DNA of 64,000 bases from Actinomycetes bacterium (lineage in GTDB: Bacteria > Actinomycetota > Coriobacteriia > Anaerosomatales > Anaerosomataceae), in the NCBI GenBank assembly GCA_022839745.1, contig JALHJB010000011.1:47502-111501 (forward strand), written 5' to 3'. Position numbers and translations under genes: made by a program. This document shows positions 43,489 through 54,851 of the stretch, piece after piece (position 1 is the stretch's first letter; each line of letters starts with the position of its first letter). The notes below the pieces were generated by a model. The model made no database searches. It saw only the letters and a list, made by a program, of their open reading frames with translations, and was not told the DNA's origin.

Positions 43489-44519
43489 CAGTCCTCCAGT
43501 CGTGTCTCGATCGGCGCGCCACCGGCGGCGATGGATTCGCTCACCGCCTCGAGCACACGAACGACCTCCAGGCCCTCGCGCCCGCTCGAGCGCGGACGCT
43601 CGCCGGTACGGCAACAGTCGAGAAAGTGCTGCACCTCGAGCGACAGCGGCTCCTCCATCTTGAGGAACGGCGCCTTGATCTCACCGAAACGGAGCGTGAG
43701 GTCCTCGCCGAAGCTCATGGCGTCGGTGGGGGCGCCCACGCCCTTGTCGTAGATCCAGATCTTCTCGGTGGCCTCCATGTCGTCGAACACGAGCATCTTC
43801 TTGGTGCCGACGATGGTGAACTTCCGCGTCTTGTGCGGGTCGAGCCAGCTCACGTGGATGTTGGCCATGCGGCCCGACGCGAAGTGCATGTTGGCGAACA
43901 CCGTGTCCTCGACACCGTTGTTGATGTAGTCGGCGCCGGTGGCGGAGACACGATCGGGCGCCTCGCCGAGCAGGTAGTTCACGATCGAGACGTCGTGCGG
44001 AGCGAGCGACCAGAACGCGTTCTCCTCGGTGCGCACCTTGCCGAGGTTCAGGCGCTGCGCGTACAGGTACAACACGTCGCCAAGCTCGCCTGAGTCTATG
44101 ACCTCTTTGATGAAGTTCACCGCCGAGTGGTACACCATCAGGTGACCCACCATGAGCACCAGGTCGTTCTCATCGGCGATCCGCACGAGGTCGGCCGCAT
44201 CGTCACTGGTGAGTGTGAGCGGCTTCTCCACGAAGCAGTGCTTGCCGGCCTCGAGCACGGCCTTGGCCACCACGTAATGGCTCAGCGCCGAGGTGGCCAC
44301 CACGACCGCGTCAAGCTCGTGCGTGGCGAGCATCGCATCCAGGCTGTCGCATGTGGGGATCCCGGGATACGCCGCCGTGAACTTGGCGAGGTTCGCCGGG
44401 GTCGCGTCGCACACGGCCACGAGCTCGGCGTCGGCAAGCTTATGCACGTTGCGGACGAGGTTGGGACCCCAGTAGCCGAAGCCGACGACGCCCACCCGGA
44501 CGGGGGTAGAACCGCTCAC
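43488..44519 (-). CDS. wbpB: Gfo/Idh/MocA family dehydrogenase (WbpB-like)
   Basis: A 343-residue NAD(P)-dependent oxidoreductase with VGVVGFGYWGPNLVRN, VATSALSHY, GKHCFVEKPLTLT and the catalytic-lysine context EKP, then the GFO/IDH C-terminal sheet. WbpB oxidises UDP-GlcNAcA at C3 and regenerates NAD+ via 2-oxoglutarate. GTG start at 44519 overlaps the upstream stop by 4 bp (GTGA). Confidence 0.9.
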   Translation of the reverse strand: MSGSTPVRVGVVGFGYWGPNLVRNVHKLADAELVAVCDATPANLAKFTAAYPGIPTCDSLDAMLATHELDAVVVATSALSHYVVAKAVLEAGKHCFVEKPLTLTSDDAADLVRIADENDLVLMVGHLMVYHSAVNFIKEVIDSGELGDVLYLYAQRLNLGKVRTEENAFWSLAPHDVSIVNYLLGEAPDRVSATGADYINNGVEDTVFANMHFASGRMANIHVSWLDPHKTRKFTIVGTKKMLVFDDMEATEKIWIYDKGVGAPTDAMSFGEDLTLRFGEIKAPFLKMEEPLSLEVQHFLDCCRTGERPRSSGREGLEVVRVLEAVSESIAAGGAPIETRLED

Positions 44520-45811
44520 AGGAGCACCACCTTGGGATCGTTGATGCCAGCCATCGCGTTGCGGGTGTCGAGCACCAGCTGCGCGTTCTTGGCAACCATG
44601 GCGTAGTCGATGCTCTTGTGCGCGGTGATGATGAGCACGGCATCGGCGGCGGCGACGGTCTCCGGGGTGAGGTCGACCGAAGCGACGGTCTTGCCTGAGA
44701 TGCTGAACGATGGCACGTACGGGTCGTGATAGCTGATGTCGGCCTGCTTGTCGCGCAGCAGCTCCGCGACGCGGATGGCCGGGGACTCGCGCATGTCATC
44801 GATGTCGGCCTTGTACGCCACGCCAAGGATGAGCACCTTGGAGTCCGCAAGCGGCTTGCGCTGTTCGTTCAGCGCGTCCATCAGGCGGTCGATCACGTAG
44901 TACGGCATGTTCTCGTTGATGCGGCCCGACAGGTCGATGAACTCGGTACGGAAGTCGAACTGCTTCGCCTTCCAGGAGAGATAGAACGGGTCGATGGGGA
45001 TGCAGTGGCCGCCCAGGCCGGGCCCCGGATAGAACGGCATGTAGCCGAAGGGCTTGGTCTTGGCCGCCTCGATGACCTCCCACAGGCTGATGCCCATGCG
45101 CTCACACAGCATAAGGAGCTCGTTCATGAGCGCGATGTTGACGCCACGGAACGTGTTCTCGAGCAGCTTCGTCATCTCGGCAACACGGGTGGAGCTCACC
45201 GGGACCACAGTGTCGATGTAGCGTTCGTACATCGCCACCGCGTGCTCGGTGCAGGCCGGCGTCACGCCGCCGACGACCTTGGGAGTGTTGCGCGTCTGGA
45301 AGACCGGGTTGCCCGGATCCACGCGCTCCGGGGAGAACGCGAGGTACAGATCGGTACCGACCTTGAGTCCACCGGCCTCAAGTATCGGCCGGATGACCTC
45401 CTCGGTGGTACCCGGATACGTGGTCGACTCCAGCGTGATCAGCATGTCCGCGTGCAGGTACGGGGTGACCGACCGCGCCGCCGTCTCCATGTAGGAGGTG
45501 TCCGGCTCCTTCATCTCATTGAGCGGCGTAGGCACGCAGATCGCGATCGCGTCGGTCTCACCCGCACGCGATAAGTCGGTGGTCGCCTCGATCAGGCCGG
45601 CACGCACGAGCTCCGCCAATTCGTCGGTTGGGACGTCGGGGATGTAACTCGTCCCGGCATTCACGAGCTCAGCCTTCTCTGCGGAGACCTCGAACCCGAC
45701 CACATGATGACCGGCCTTGGCCATCTCGACCGCCAGCGGCAGGCCGACATACCCGAGGCCGACAACACCAAGCACCGCCTCGCCGCTCTCGAACCGTTCC
45801 CTGAGTCCCAT
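44516..45811 (-). CDS. wbpA: UDP-N-acetylglucosamine 6-dehydrogenase (WbpA/WecC family)
   Basis: A 431-residue nucleotide-sugar dehydrogenase with VLGVVGLGYVGLPLAVEMAKAG, CVPTPLNEMKEPDTSY, ESTTYPGTT, AFSPERVDPGN and the active-site Cys in PGPGLGGHCIPIDPFYL. It yields UDP-GlcNAcA, or UDP-ManNAcA if WecC-like. Start is taken as the second ATG of an ATGATG pair at 45811, with GAGAGGA upstream; the ATG at 45832 has no ribosome site. First gene of the five-gene wbp-type operon, 54 bp after fabZ. Confidence 0.9.
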   Translation of the reverse strand: MGLRERFESGEAVLGVVGLGYVGLPLAVEMAKAGHHVVGFEVSAEKAELVNAGTSYIPDVPTDELAELVRAGLIEATTDLSRAGETDAIAICVPTPLNEMKEPDTSYMETAARSVTPYLHADMLITLESTTYPGTTEEVIRPILEAGGLKVGTDLYLAFSPERVDPGNPVFQTRNTPKVVGGVTPACTEHAVAMYERYIDTVVPVSSTRVAEMTKLLENTFRGVNIALMNELLMLCERMGISLWEVIEAAKTKPFGYMPFYPGPGLGGHCIPIDPFYLSWKAKQFDFRTEFIDLSGRINENMPYYVIDRLMDALNEQRKPLADSKVLILGVAYKADIDDMRESPAIRVAELLRDKQADISYHDPYVPSFSISGKTVASVDLTPETVAAADAVLIITAHKSIDYAMVAKNAQLVLDTRNAMAGINDPKVVLL

Positions 45812-45865
45812 CATCGTCCTCTCGTGTGTCATGCCCGGCGCGCGATTCGCACCCGGACAACCGTG

Positions 45866-46288
45866 TCATTCTACCGCGAACATGAGCTGGCCGGCGCACG
45901 CAAGGGTGTCGCCTACCAGCGCCTTCGCATCGCCGAACCCGATCTTCCCGCGCGACCGCGTGATCTCCACATGCATCGTGAGCGTGTCGCCCGGCACCAC
46001 CTGCCGCTTGAAGCGCACCTGATCGATGCCCGCGAAGAACGCGATACGGCCCGTGTTCTCGGGTCTTGAGAGCAGCGCGACCGCACCCACCTGCGCCATA
46101 GCCTCGACGATGAGCACGCCGGGCATCACCGGATGCCCCGGGAAGTGTCCGGGCACCCAGAAGGCGGACTCGACCACGTCGAGCTCGGCGACGGCACGCA
46201 CGCCGGGCTCGTACTCCAGCACACGGTCGACCAGCAAGAACGGGTCGCGGTGCGGAAGGATCGCCTGTATAGCCTCACGGTCGAGCAT
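45866..46288 (-). CDS. fabZ: 3-hydroxyacyl-[acyl-carrier-protein] dehydratase FabZ
   Basis: A 140-residue hot-dog-fold enzyme that dehydrates 3-hydroxyacyl-ACP in fatty acid synthesis. It has ILPHRDPFLLVDRV, HFPGHPVMPGVLIVEAMAQ with the catalytic His and Glu, FAGIDQVRFKRQVVPGD. Normal length. It starts 11 bp after the murA stop and is probably cotranscribed with it, placing lipid and wall precursor genes together. Confidence 0.96.
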   Translation of the reverse strand: MLDREAIQAILPHRDPFLLVDRVLEYEPGVRAVAELDVVESAFWVPGHFPGHPVMPGVLIVEAMAQVGAVALLSRPENTGRIAFFAGIDQVRFKRQVVPGDTLTMHVEITRSRGKIGFGDAKALVGDTLACAGQLMFAVE

Positions 46289-46299
46289 CGGTGCCTCCC

Positions 46300-47583
46300 C
46301 TACTCCCCGACTAGCCGGATATCGGCGCCGAGCGCCGCCAGCTTACCGGTGAAGTCCTCGTAGCCTCGCATGATGTGGTAGATGTCCGTGACAACGGTCT
46401 CGCCCTCAGCGACCAGACCGGCGAGCACGAGCGCCGCGCCGCCGCGGAGATCGGGGCATACCACCGGGGCACCCTGGAGCGAGGTGACGCCGCGAATCAG
46501 GGCACGGTGCCCCTCGACCTCGATATCGGCGCCCATACGCTTGATCTCGTCGGCGAACATGAAGCGGCTCTCGAACACGTTCTCCGTGATGACGGAGTCG
46601 CCCTCGGCAAGTGCCATGAGCCCCATGAACTGCGCCTGCATGTCGGTAGGAAAACCAGGATGCGGGAGTGTCGCCACGTCTACCGGGCGGATGGCACCCG
46701 CACGCGTGACGGTGGCCTCGCCGTTGCCGATGGCGAGCGTGCAGCCGGCAAGGCGCAGCTTGCTGATGAGCATCTCGAGGTGCGCCGGGTCGAACCCGGT
46801 CACCGTGACGGGGCCGCCGGCAAGCGCGCCCGCCACCAGGAACGTGCCGGCCTCGATCCGGTCGCCGATGGTGGTGTGCTCGGTGGGCTCGAGGCGATCG
46901 ACACCGGTGATCTCGAGCGTGGATGACCCACGACCGGAGATGCGGGCCCCCATCGAGATGAGCATGTCCACGAGGTCGCTGATCTCGGGCTCGCGCGCCG
47001 CGTTGTCGATCACGGTGGTACCGCGCGCGAGCACCGAGGCCATGAGCAGGTTCTCGGTAGCGCCCACGCTCGGGAAGTCGAGGATGACCTGCGAGCCGGA
47101 GAGGCCACCGGGCGCAAGCGCGTCGATGTAGCCGTGCTCGAACGCGATCTCGGCGCCGAGGTGCTCGAGGCCATGCAGATGCATGTCGATCTTGCGCGAC
47201 CCGATGTTGCATCCGCCGGGCATCGCCACGCGGGCCCGGCCGAACCGGGCCACCAGCGGCCCGAGCACCACGATCGACGCGCGCATCTGTGCGACAAGCT
47301 CGTACGGCGTCTCGACCGAGGTGATGTCCGATGCGTCGATGCGGACCGTGTGCCCCTCGCGGGTGATGCGAGCGCCCAGACCCTCGAGCACACGGGCCAT
47401 CAGGTCGACGTCGCTGATCTCGGGGACGTTGTGGATGACCGACTCGCCGGACGCGAGCAGCGCCGCGGCCATGAGCTTGAGCGCGGAGTTCTTGGCGCCC
47501 CCCACGTGGACGGTACCGCCGAGCGGCCGACCACCGGTAACGGTGATCGAAGGCATGGGTGACGGATGTGTCTGAGCAACCAT
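46300..47583 (-). CDS. murA: UDP-N-acetylglucosamine 1-carboxyvinyltransferase MurA
   Basis: MurA transfers enolpyruvate from PEP to UDP-GlcNAc, the first committed step of peptidoglycan synthesis. 427 residues; KNSALKLMAAALLA at the UDP-GlcNAc site, and MPGGCNIGSRKIDMH with the PEP-adduct Cys125, hence fosfomycin-sensitive type. HPGFPTDMQAQFMGL and NVFESRFMFADEIKRMG are also present. I use the ATG at 47583 although its ribosome site is poor; an ATG at 47556 is possible. It follows the atp operon terminator. Confidence 0.96.
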   Translation of the reverse strand: MVAQTHPSPMPSITVTGGRPLGGTVHVGGAKNSALKLMAAALLASGESVIHNVPEISDVDLMARVLEGLGARITREGHTVRIDASDITSVETPYELVAQMRASIVVLGPLVARFGRARVAMPGGCNIGSRKIDMHLHGLEHLGAEIAFEHGYIDALAPGGLSGSQVILDFPSVGATENLLMASVLARGTTVIDNAAREPEISDLVDMLISMGARISGRGSSTLEITGVDRLEPTEHTTIGDRIEAGTFLVAGALAGGPVTVTGFDPAHLEMLISKLRLAGCTLAIGNGEATVTRAGAIRPVDVATLPHPGFPTDMQAQFMGLMALAEGDSVITENVFESRFMFADEIKRMGADIEVEGHRALIRGVTSLQGAPVVCPDLRGGAALVLAGLVAEGETVVTDIYHIMRGYEDFTGKLAALGADIRLVGE

Positions 47584-47736
47584 GCATAGCAGAGTAGCGG
47601 ACGCGCTGCGAGGGTGCCAACGCACACGGCGCGCTGTTGCCGACCCGACACGGGATGTGGAGCGCCAGTCACAAAGCAGTGGCGGCCCCAGGCCACGAAT
47701 ACCGCTCCGCCACGTCACTACGGATCCGGAACGACC

Positions 47737-47770
47737 ACCGGGTGACAGACCCAGAAGTCTGCCACCCGGT
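47737..47770 (-). terminator. Strong stem-loop after atpC, ATP synthase operon terminator
   Basis: ACCGGGTG (47737-47744) pairs with CACCCGGT (47763-47770), and CAGAC pairs with GTCTG inside, leaving a six-base loop. It lies 23 bp downstream of the atpC stop. The U-tract is poor, but position and strength suit the end of the operon. The rest of 47584-47793 shows nothing else I recognise except presumed murA promoter sequence. Confidence 0.6.
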
Positions 47771-47793
47771 AAGAGTCCACGCTGACGCGACGA

Positions 47794-48222
47794 CTATGAG
47801 CGCTTCTCAGCTACCTGCAGCTGGATCTCGCACCACTTCAGGTCCTCTTCGCACTCGGTCATGTCCTCGCGTTCCATGAGCGGCTTCTGCTTCATCTCCG
47901 CCATGCGCTGCTCGGCAAGCTCCTTGGCCTGCCGCGCGCGGTCGACGTCTACCCGCGAAGCGTGCTCGGCCGCGTCTGCCAGCACGATGACCTTGTCCTG
48001 GTGGACCTGGAGATACCCGCCGGCGACCGCGAACCACTCGACGTCCTTGCCATCGTTGTAGCGGACACGGAGCTCACCGGGCCGCAACACCGTGACCAGC
48101 GGGGCGTGGAGCGGCAGGATGCCGACCTCGCCATCGAGGGTCGGGGCGATGACCATCTCCACCTCGTTGGTGTAGACGATCTTCTCCGGCGTGACGATTT
48201 CGCACAGGAGGGTACGGGCCAT
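47794..48222 (-). CDS. atpC: F1Fo ATP synthase subunit epsilon
   Basis: 142 residues: beta-sandwich LLCEIVTPEKIVYTNEVEMVIAPTLDGEVGILPLHAPLVTVL, then the helical C-terminal hairpin. It couples rotation of gamma/c-ring to F1 and can inhibit hydrolysis. The ~25 extra C-terminal residues (QKPLMEREDMTECEEDL...) are more acidic than usual. It starts 2 bp after the atpD stop and is the last gene of the operon. Confidence 0.95.
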   Translation of the reverse strand: MARTLLCEIVTPEKIVYTNEVEMVIAPTLDGEVGILPLHAPLVTVLRPGELRVRYNDGKDVEWFAVAGGYLQVHQDKVIVLADAAEHASRVDVDRARQAKELAEQRMAEMKQKPLMEREDMTECEEDLKWCEIQLQVAEKRS

Positions 48223-48224
48223 GG

Positions 48225-49631
<1,407 letters not shown>

Positions 49632-49662
49632 GGGCGACCTCTCCTTGTTCTCTGCCATGCCG

Positions 49663-50547
49663 CTACGCCTCCTCGAGCGCCGCAGCGCCACCGACGATCT
49701 CAGCGATCTCGGTCGTGATGGCTGCCTGGCGTGCACGGTTGTAGCTGCGTGTCAGCGTGGTGATCATCTCACTCGCGTTATCGGTGGCAGACTTCATGGC
49801 GGTGCGTCGCGCGCCCTGCTCGGCAGCGGCGGACTCCATGAGCGCACGGTACACGAGCGTCTCGACGTACGTGGGAAGCAGGTGCTCGAGGACCTCGGCA
49901 GCGGTGGGCTCGAAGAGGTACTCGGCGTGCATACCGCCCTTCTCCTCCTCGGCCTCCATCACACGCTGCTCAATCGGGAGCAGCTGATAGGTCTCGGGCT
50001 TCTGCTCGGCCACGTTCTTGAATCGGTTGAACACGATGTAGGCCGCGTCGAGTTCTCCGGCCTCATAGCGCGGGATGATGTGCGCCGCGATAGCGCGTGC
50101 CTCGGAAAACGTCGGCTTGTCGGAGACGTCGCGGTACGACATGACCGGCTCGATCCCGCGGTAACGCAGGTAGCCGATGGCTTTCTTGCCGACGGCGATG
50201 ACGTCCGTCTCGACTCCGGCGTTCCGCTCGGAGCGGATCACGTCCTCCGTGATGCGAAGGATGTTGCTGTTGAACGCGCCGCACAGACCGCGGTCGGACG
50301 TGATGGTCACGACCATGACGCGCTTGCGCTCCTCGTGCTCTTCGAGCAGCGGGTGCGAAGCGCCCTGCACGTACCGGGCGACGTTGCCCAACACCTCCAT
50401 CATCGCGAAGGAGTACGGGCGCGCGGACTCGATCTTCTCCTGCGCCCTCTTGATCTTCGCGGTCGCGACCATCTCCATGGTGCGCGTGATCTGAGACGTG
50501 CTCTGCACGCTCGTGATCCGCTGCTTGATGTCGCGAAGGTTCGCCAT
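49663..50547 (-). CDS. atpG: F1Fo ATP synthase subunit gamma
   Basis: 294-residue central-stalk rotor subunit: MANLRDIKQRITSVQSTSQITRTMEMVATAKIKRA at the N-terminal coiled coil, ITSDRGLCGAFN in the middle, and the C-terminal helix DNASEMITTLTRSYNRARQAAITTEIAEIVGGAAAL. The ATG at 50547 lies one base after the atpA stop, with GGAGGG inside the end of atpA. Confidence 0.97.
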   Translation of the reverse strand: MANLRDIKQRITSVQSTSQITRTMEMVATAKIKRAQEKIESARPYSFAMMEVLGNVARYVQGASHPLLEEHEERKRVMVVTITSDRGLCGAFNSNILRITEDVIRSERNAGVETDVIAVGKKAIGYLRYRGIEPVMSYRDVSDKPTFSEARAIAAHIIPRYEAGELDAAYIVFNRFKNVAEQKPETYQLLPIEQRVMEAEEEKGGMHAEYLFEPTAAEVLEHLLPTYVETLVYRALMESAAAEQGARRTAMKSATDNASEMITTLTRSYNRARQAAITTEIAEIVGGAAALEEA

Positions 50548-50548
50548 A

Positions 50549-52120
<1,572 letters not shown>

Positions 52121-52678
52121 TTACGCCTCACCTCCCTGACGTGCGGTCGTGAGCGCCTGGCGCACGCTATCGAGCTGGGACGCAACGGTCCCGTCGAACA
52201 CGCGGCCGGCGACGTTGATGCGGATACCGCCGAGGATCGATCCGTCCACTTGCTCGCGCAGGGTGACCGGACGACCGACGGCTGCTGCGATCTGCTTGAC
52301 GAGCTTCGCCCTCAGGGCATCGTCGAGCTCGATGGCCGTGGTGACCTCAGCGACGACGACGCCGCGCTCGGCTTCAGCGATCTCGCTGAAACGCCGGGCG
52401 AGCTCGCCGAGCTGGCCGGTCATACCGCGCTCGACCATCAGTGTCACGATTGCCAGGGTCTCGGGCGCGGCCGACTCACCGAAGATGTCGCGCATGATAT
52501 CGCGCTTCTTCTCGGCGGGCAGGCTCGTGTCCGTGAGCGCCTGGTGCAGGTCGACGTGTCCGCGGACGGCCTTCACCACCGATGCGAGATCGGCGTCCAC
52601 GGCGTCCACGGCGTCACTTGCCGTGGCGAGCTCGAAGAGGACCCGGGCGAGGGTCTCGATCGACTCGCTAGTTCTCAT
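52121..52678 (-). CDS. atpH: F1Fo ATP synthase subunit delta
   Basis: 185-residue peripheral-stalk cap subunit (OSCP/delta). The N-terminal helical bundle starts SESIETLARVLFELATASDAVDAV, and the end has VTTAIELDD and VDGSILGGIRINVAGRVFDGTVASQL. The 5' end overlaps atpF by 11 bp, so translation is coupled. Confidence 0.95.
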   Translation of the reverse strand: MRTSESIETLARVLFELATASDAVDAVDADLASVVKAVRGHVDLHQALTDTSLPAEKKRDIMRDIFGESAAPETLAIVTLMVERGMTGQLGELARRFSEIAEAERGVVVAEVTTAIELDDALRAKLVKQIAAAVGRPVTLREQVDGSILGGIRINVAGRVFDGTVASQLDSVRQALTTARQGGEA

Positions 52679-53168
52679 TCAAGCTCCCCACTTCCGCGAG
52701 GTACTTGTCGATGAGAGCCTCGTGATCGGCCTTCGTGATGCTCGTACCGAGGATCTTGCCCGCGACCGCCACGGAGAGGTCGGCGACCTCGCCCTTCAGC
52801 TCGGCCATTGCGGACTCCTTCTCGGCCTTGATCGCGGCGACAGCCTTGCTCTTCTCGGCCTCGGCCTCCTCGCGCGCCTTGGCGAGGATCTCGGCCTTCA
52901 TCGACTCGGCGACTTTGCGGCCCTGCTCGATGACCTGCGCGGCTTCCGCACGCGCCTCGGCCATCTGGACCTTGTACTCCTCCAGAAGCCGCTCGGCCTC
53001 GACACGGGTGTCCTCGGCCTTCTCCAGCGACTCGCGGATCTTGTTGGCGCGCTCATCCAGCATCTTCGTGATCGGCGGGAACGCGAACTTCCACAGCACG
53101 ACGAAGAGGATCGCGAACGCAGCGATGTTCACCCACATCTCTGTGGTGTTAGGAATGATAAGTTCCAC
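52668..53168 (-). CDS. atpF: F1Fo ATP synthase subunit b
   Basis: 166 residues: one N-terminal membrane helix (MWVNIAAFAILFVVLWKFAF, ~11-30), then a long charged right-handed coiled coil (DERANKIRESLEKAEDTRVEAERLL...). GTG start at 53168 with GGAGG ten bases upstream. Peripheral stalk; normal size. Confidence 0.95.
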   Translation of the reverse strand: MELIIPNTTEMWVNIAAFAILFVVLWKFAFPPITKMLDERANKIRESLEKAEDTRVEAERLLEEYKVQMAEARAEAAQVIEQGRKVAESMKAEILAKAREEAEAEKSKAVAAIKAEKESAMAELKGEVADLSVAVAGKILGTSITKADHEALIDKYLAEVGSLNEN

Positions 53169-53197
53169 GCTTTCGGCTCCTCCCTCTCGTCAGACGC

Positions 53198-53401
53198 TTA
53201 GATGGCGAATGCGAGAACGAAGCCCAGAAGTGCGATAGCCTCAATCATGCCGAGCGCGATGAACATCGTGGTCTGCAGGCGGCCGGCCATCTCAGGCTGA
53301 CGGGCCATCGACTCGATGGTCTTGGCACCGACGATGGCCAGACCGAAGGCCGGACCGATCGCACCGAGACCGAATGCCAGCGCGTTACCCAGGTTATCCA
53401 T
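53198..53401 (-). CDS. atpE: F1Fo ATP synthase subunit c
   Basis: 67-residue rotor-ring hairpin. Helix one NLGNALAFGLGAIGPAFGLAIVG, loop ARQPE, helix two with the ion-carrying Glu in GMIEAIALLGFV. The Na+-type Gln in helix one and Ser/Thr after the Glu are absent, which points to proton coupling. The ATG at 53401 (MDNLG) with GGAGGAAG upstream is chosen over an upstream extension. Confidence 0.96.
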   Translation of the reverse strand: MDNLGNALAFGLGAIGPAFGLAIVGAKTIESMARQPEMAGRLQTTMFIALGMIEAIALLGFVLAFAI

Positions 53402-53518
53402 GCTTCCTCCTCGTGATTTCCGCCGCCGGTTTCTCCGGAAGGCGCTTGATACTACGGCTACGTTCCACGCCGCCGAAGCGACGATTGACACCATCGAACA
53501 CGTGCACGCCGGGGGACC

Positions 53519-54286
53519 TTAGTGGGACCCGGCCTCCAAAGCGCCACCGATGTACACGGCGGTGAGGATCGTGAAGATATACGCCTGCAGCACGGCGACC
53601 AGGAGCTCGAACACCCGGAGCGCGATCTGCATGACCACTGACAGCGGCACGATCGCGATGCTCGCGGGGCTGAGCTGCTCGATGAAGATGCCGGCGAAGG
53701 CCGCGAACACGCCGAGCATGATGTGACCCGCGTACATGTTGGCGAAGAGTCGAACGCCCAGCGTGAACGGGCGCAGCAGGTGCGAGATGAGCTCGATCAG
53801 GAAGAGCAGCCACGACAGCCACCACGGAGTCCCCTTAGGAACAAGGCTCCCGATGTACTTGAAGAAGCCGAGCTTCTTGATGCCGATGGCGTTGTAGACG
53901 ATGAACACGATGATCGCCCACGTGAAGGTCGTGCCGACCGTACCGGTGCCCGGAAGCGCCGGCGGGATGTTACCGAGCAGGTTGTTGAACAGGACGAAGA
54001 AGAAGATCGTCCCAAGGAACGGGAAGTACTTCTTGCCCTCAGGCCCGATGACATCGACGCAGATGCTGTTACGGACGAAATCGACGCCCGCCTCGGCCAT
54101 GTTGCCGATACCGCTGGGGACGAGCTTGACCTTGCGTGATGCTGCGACGAAGAACACGAGCACCATCACAACCGCGATGATCAGCCAGAACATGTAGTTC
54201 GTGAGGCTGAACCCCGCTCCCTCGGACAGTGGCAGCACCGAGAGCTCGTGTAGAAGATGCTCCATCTTCACTGGCATTTGATCCAT
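53519..54286 (-). CDS. atpB: F1Fo ATP synthase subunit a
   Basis: 255-residue stator channel subunit with five or six helices and the essential Arg in LRPFTLGVRLFANMYAGH. NNLLGNIPPALPGTGT precedes it. It carries protons to the c-ring. A 117-bp gap to atpE (53402-53518) shows no clear feature beyond the atpE ribosome site. Confidence 0.96.
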   Translation of the reverse strand: MDQMPVKMEHLLHELSVLPLSEGAGFSLTNYMFWLIIAVVMVLVFFVAASRKVKLVPSGIGNMAEAGVDFVRNSICVDVIGPEGKKYFPFLGTIFFFVLFNNLLGNIPPALPGTGTVGTTFTWAIIVFIVYNAIGIKKLGFFKYIGSLVPKGTPWWLSWLLFLIELISHLLRPFTLGVRLFANMYAGHIMLGVFAAFAGIFIEQLSPASIAIVPLSVVMQIALRVFELLVAVLQAYIFTILTAVYIGGALEAGSH

Positions 54287-54303
54287 GCTTCGAGCCTTCC
54301 TCC

Positions 54304-54642
54304 TTAGGCGGACGTGTGCAGTGCGTTACGAAGCGACACCCTGACAGCCTCGACGACGAGGCCGGCTATGAACGACACGCCGAGCGCGAACCCGAACGGC
54401 ACCAGCCCGGCAGGCAGGAAGAAGGAGTACGAAGCGAGGGCGACGCCGGCTACAGCCAGACGTGCGACGGTCATGCCCACGACGATGGCGAACCCGCGAA
54501 GCGGGTCTTGAGGAGTGACGAAAGTGGCGGCTCGCTCCGACACGAATGTCAGAGCCGCGCCAAGCAGCGCTCCAAGCGCCATGGCGACCACTGGGTGGCC
54601 GAGCAGGGAAGATACGCCGGAAATCTTGCTGTCCCTTCGCAC
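54304..54642 (-). CDS. AtpI-like small membrane protein
   Basis: 112 residues with four hydrophobic segments (HPVVAMALGALLGAALTFV, PLRGFAIVVGMTVARLAVAGV, SFFLPAGLVPFGFALGVSFIAGLVVEAVR). Size and place, first gene before atpB, suit ATP synthase assembly protein I. The sequence is too diverged for me to be firm. Start GTG at 54642 with GAGG five bases upstream; a much longer in-frame extension upstream overlaps wecA and is a shadow. Confidence 0.65.
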   Translation of the reverse strand: MRRDSKISGVSSLLGHPVVAMALGALLGAALTFVSERAATFVTPQDPLRGFAIVVGMTVARLAVAGVALASYSFFLPAGLVPFGFALGVSFIAGLVVEAVRVSLRNALHTSA

Positions 54643-54760
54643 GATACCCTCATAGCATGCGAGGTCACTCGACCGGCAGCGGAACGTGATGCGACAGTGC
54701 GCGAACGTGTGCGACACGCATCGGGATCCGGGCCCCGGGGGTGGCCTCGAAAGCGTGCTC

Positions 54761-54789
54761 ACTATACAACAACGGGTGGGGCGCAACAA
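54761..54789 (-). promoter_or_regulatory. Promoter of the ATP synthase operon
   Basis: On the minus strand TTGTTG (54784-54789) and TATAGT (54761-54766) are separated by exactly 17 bp, the best housekeeping-type promoter in the window. Predicted start near 54754, giving a ~112-nt leader before the atpI-like gene. Confidence 0.7.
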
Positions 54790-54851
54790 CAGAAGAATCG
54801 AGATGACGCACACCGACGGACGGCGTGCGAGCGGGCGGCCGCACAGGAGGG

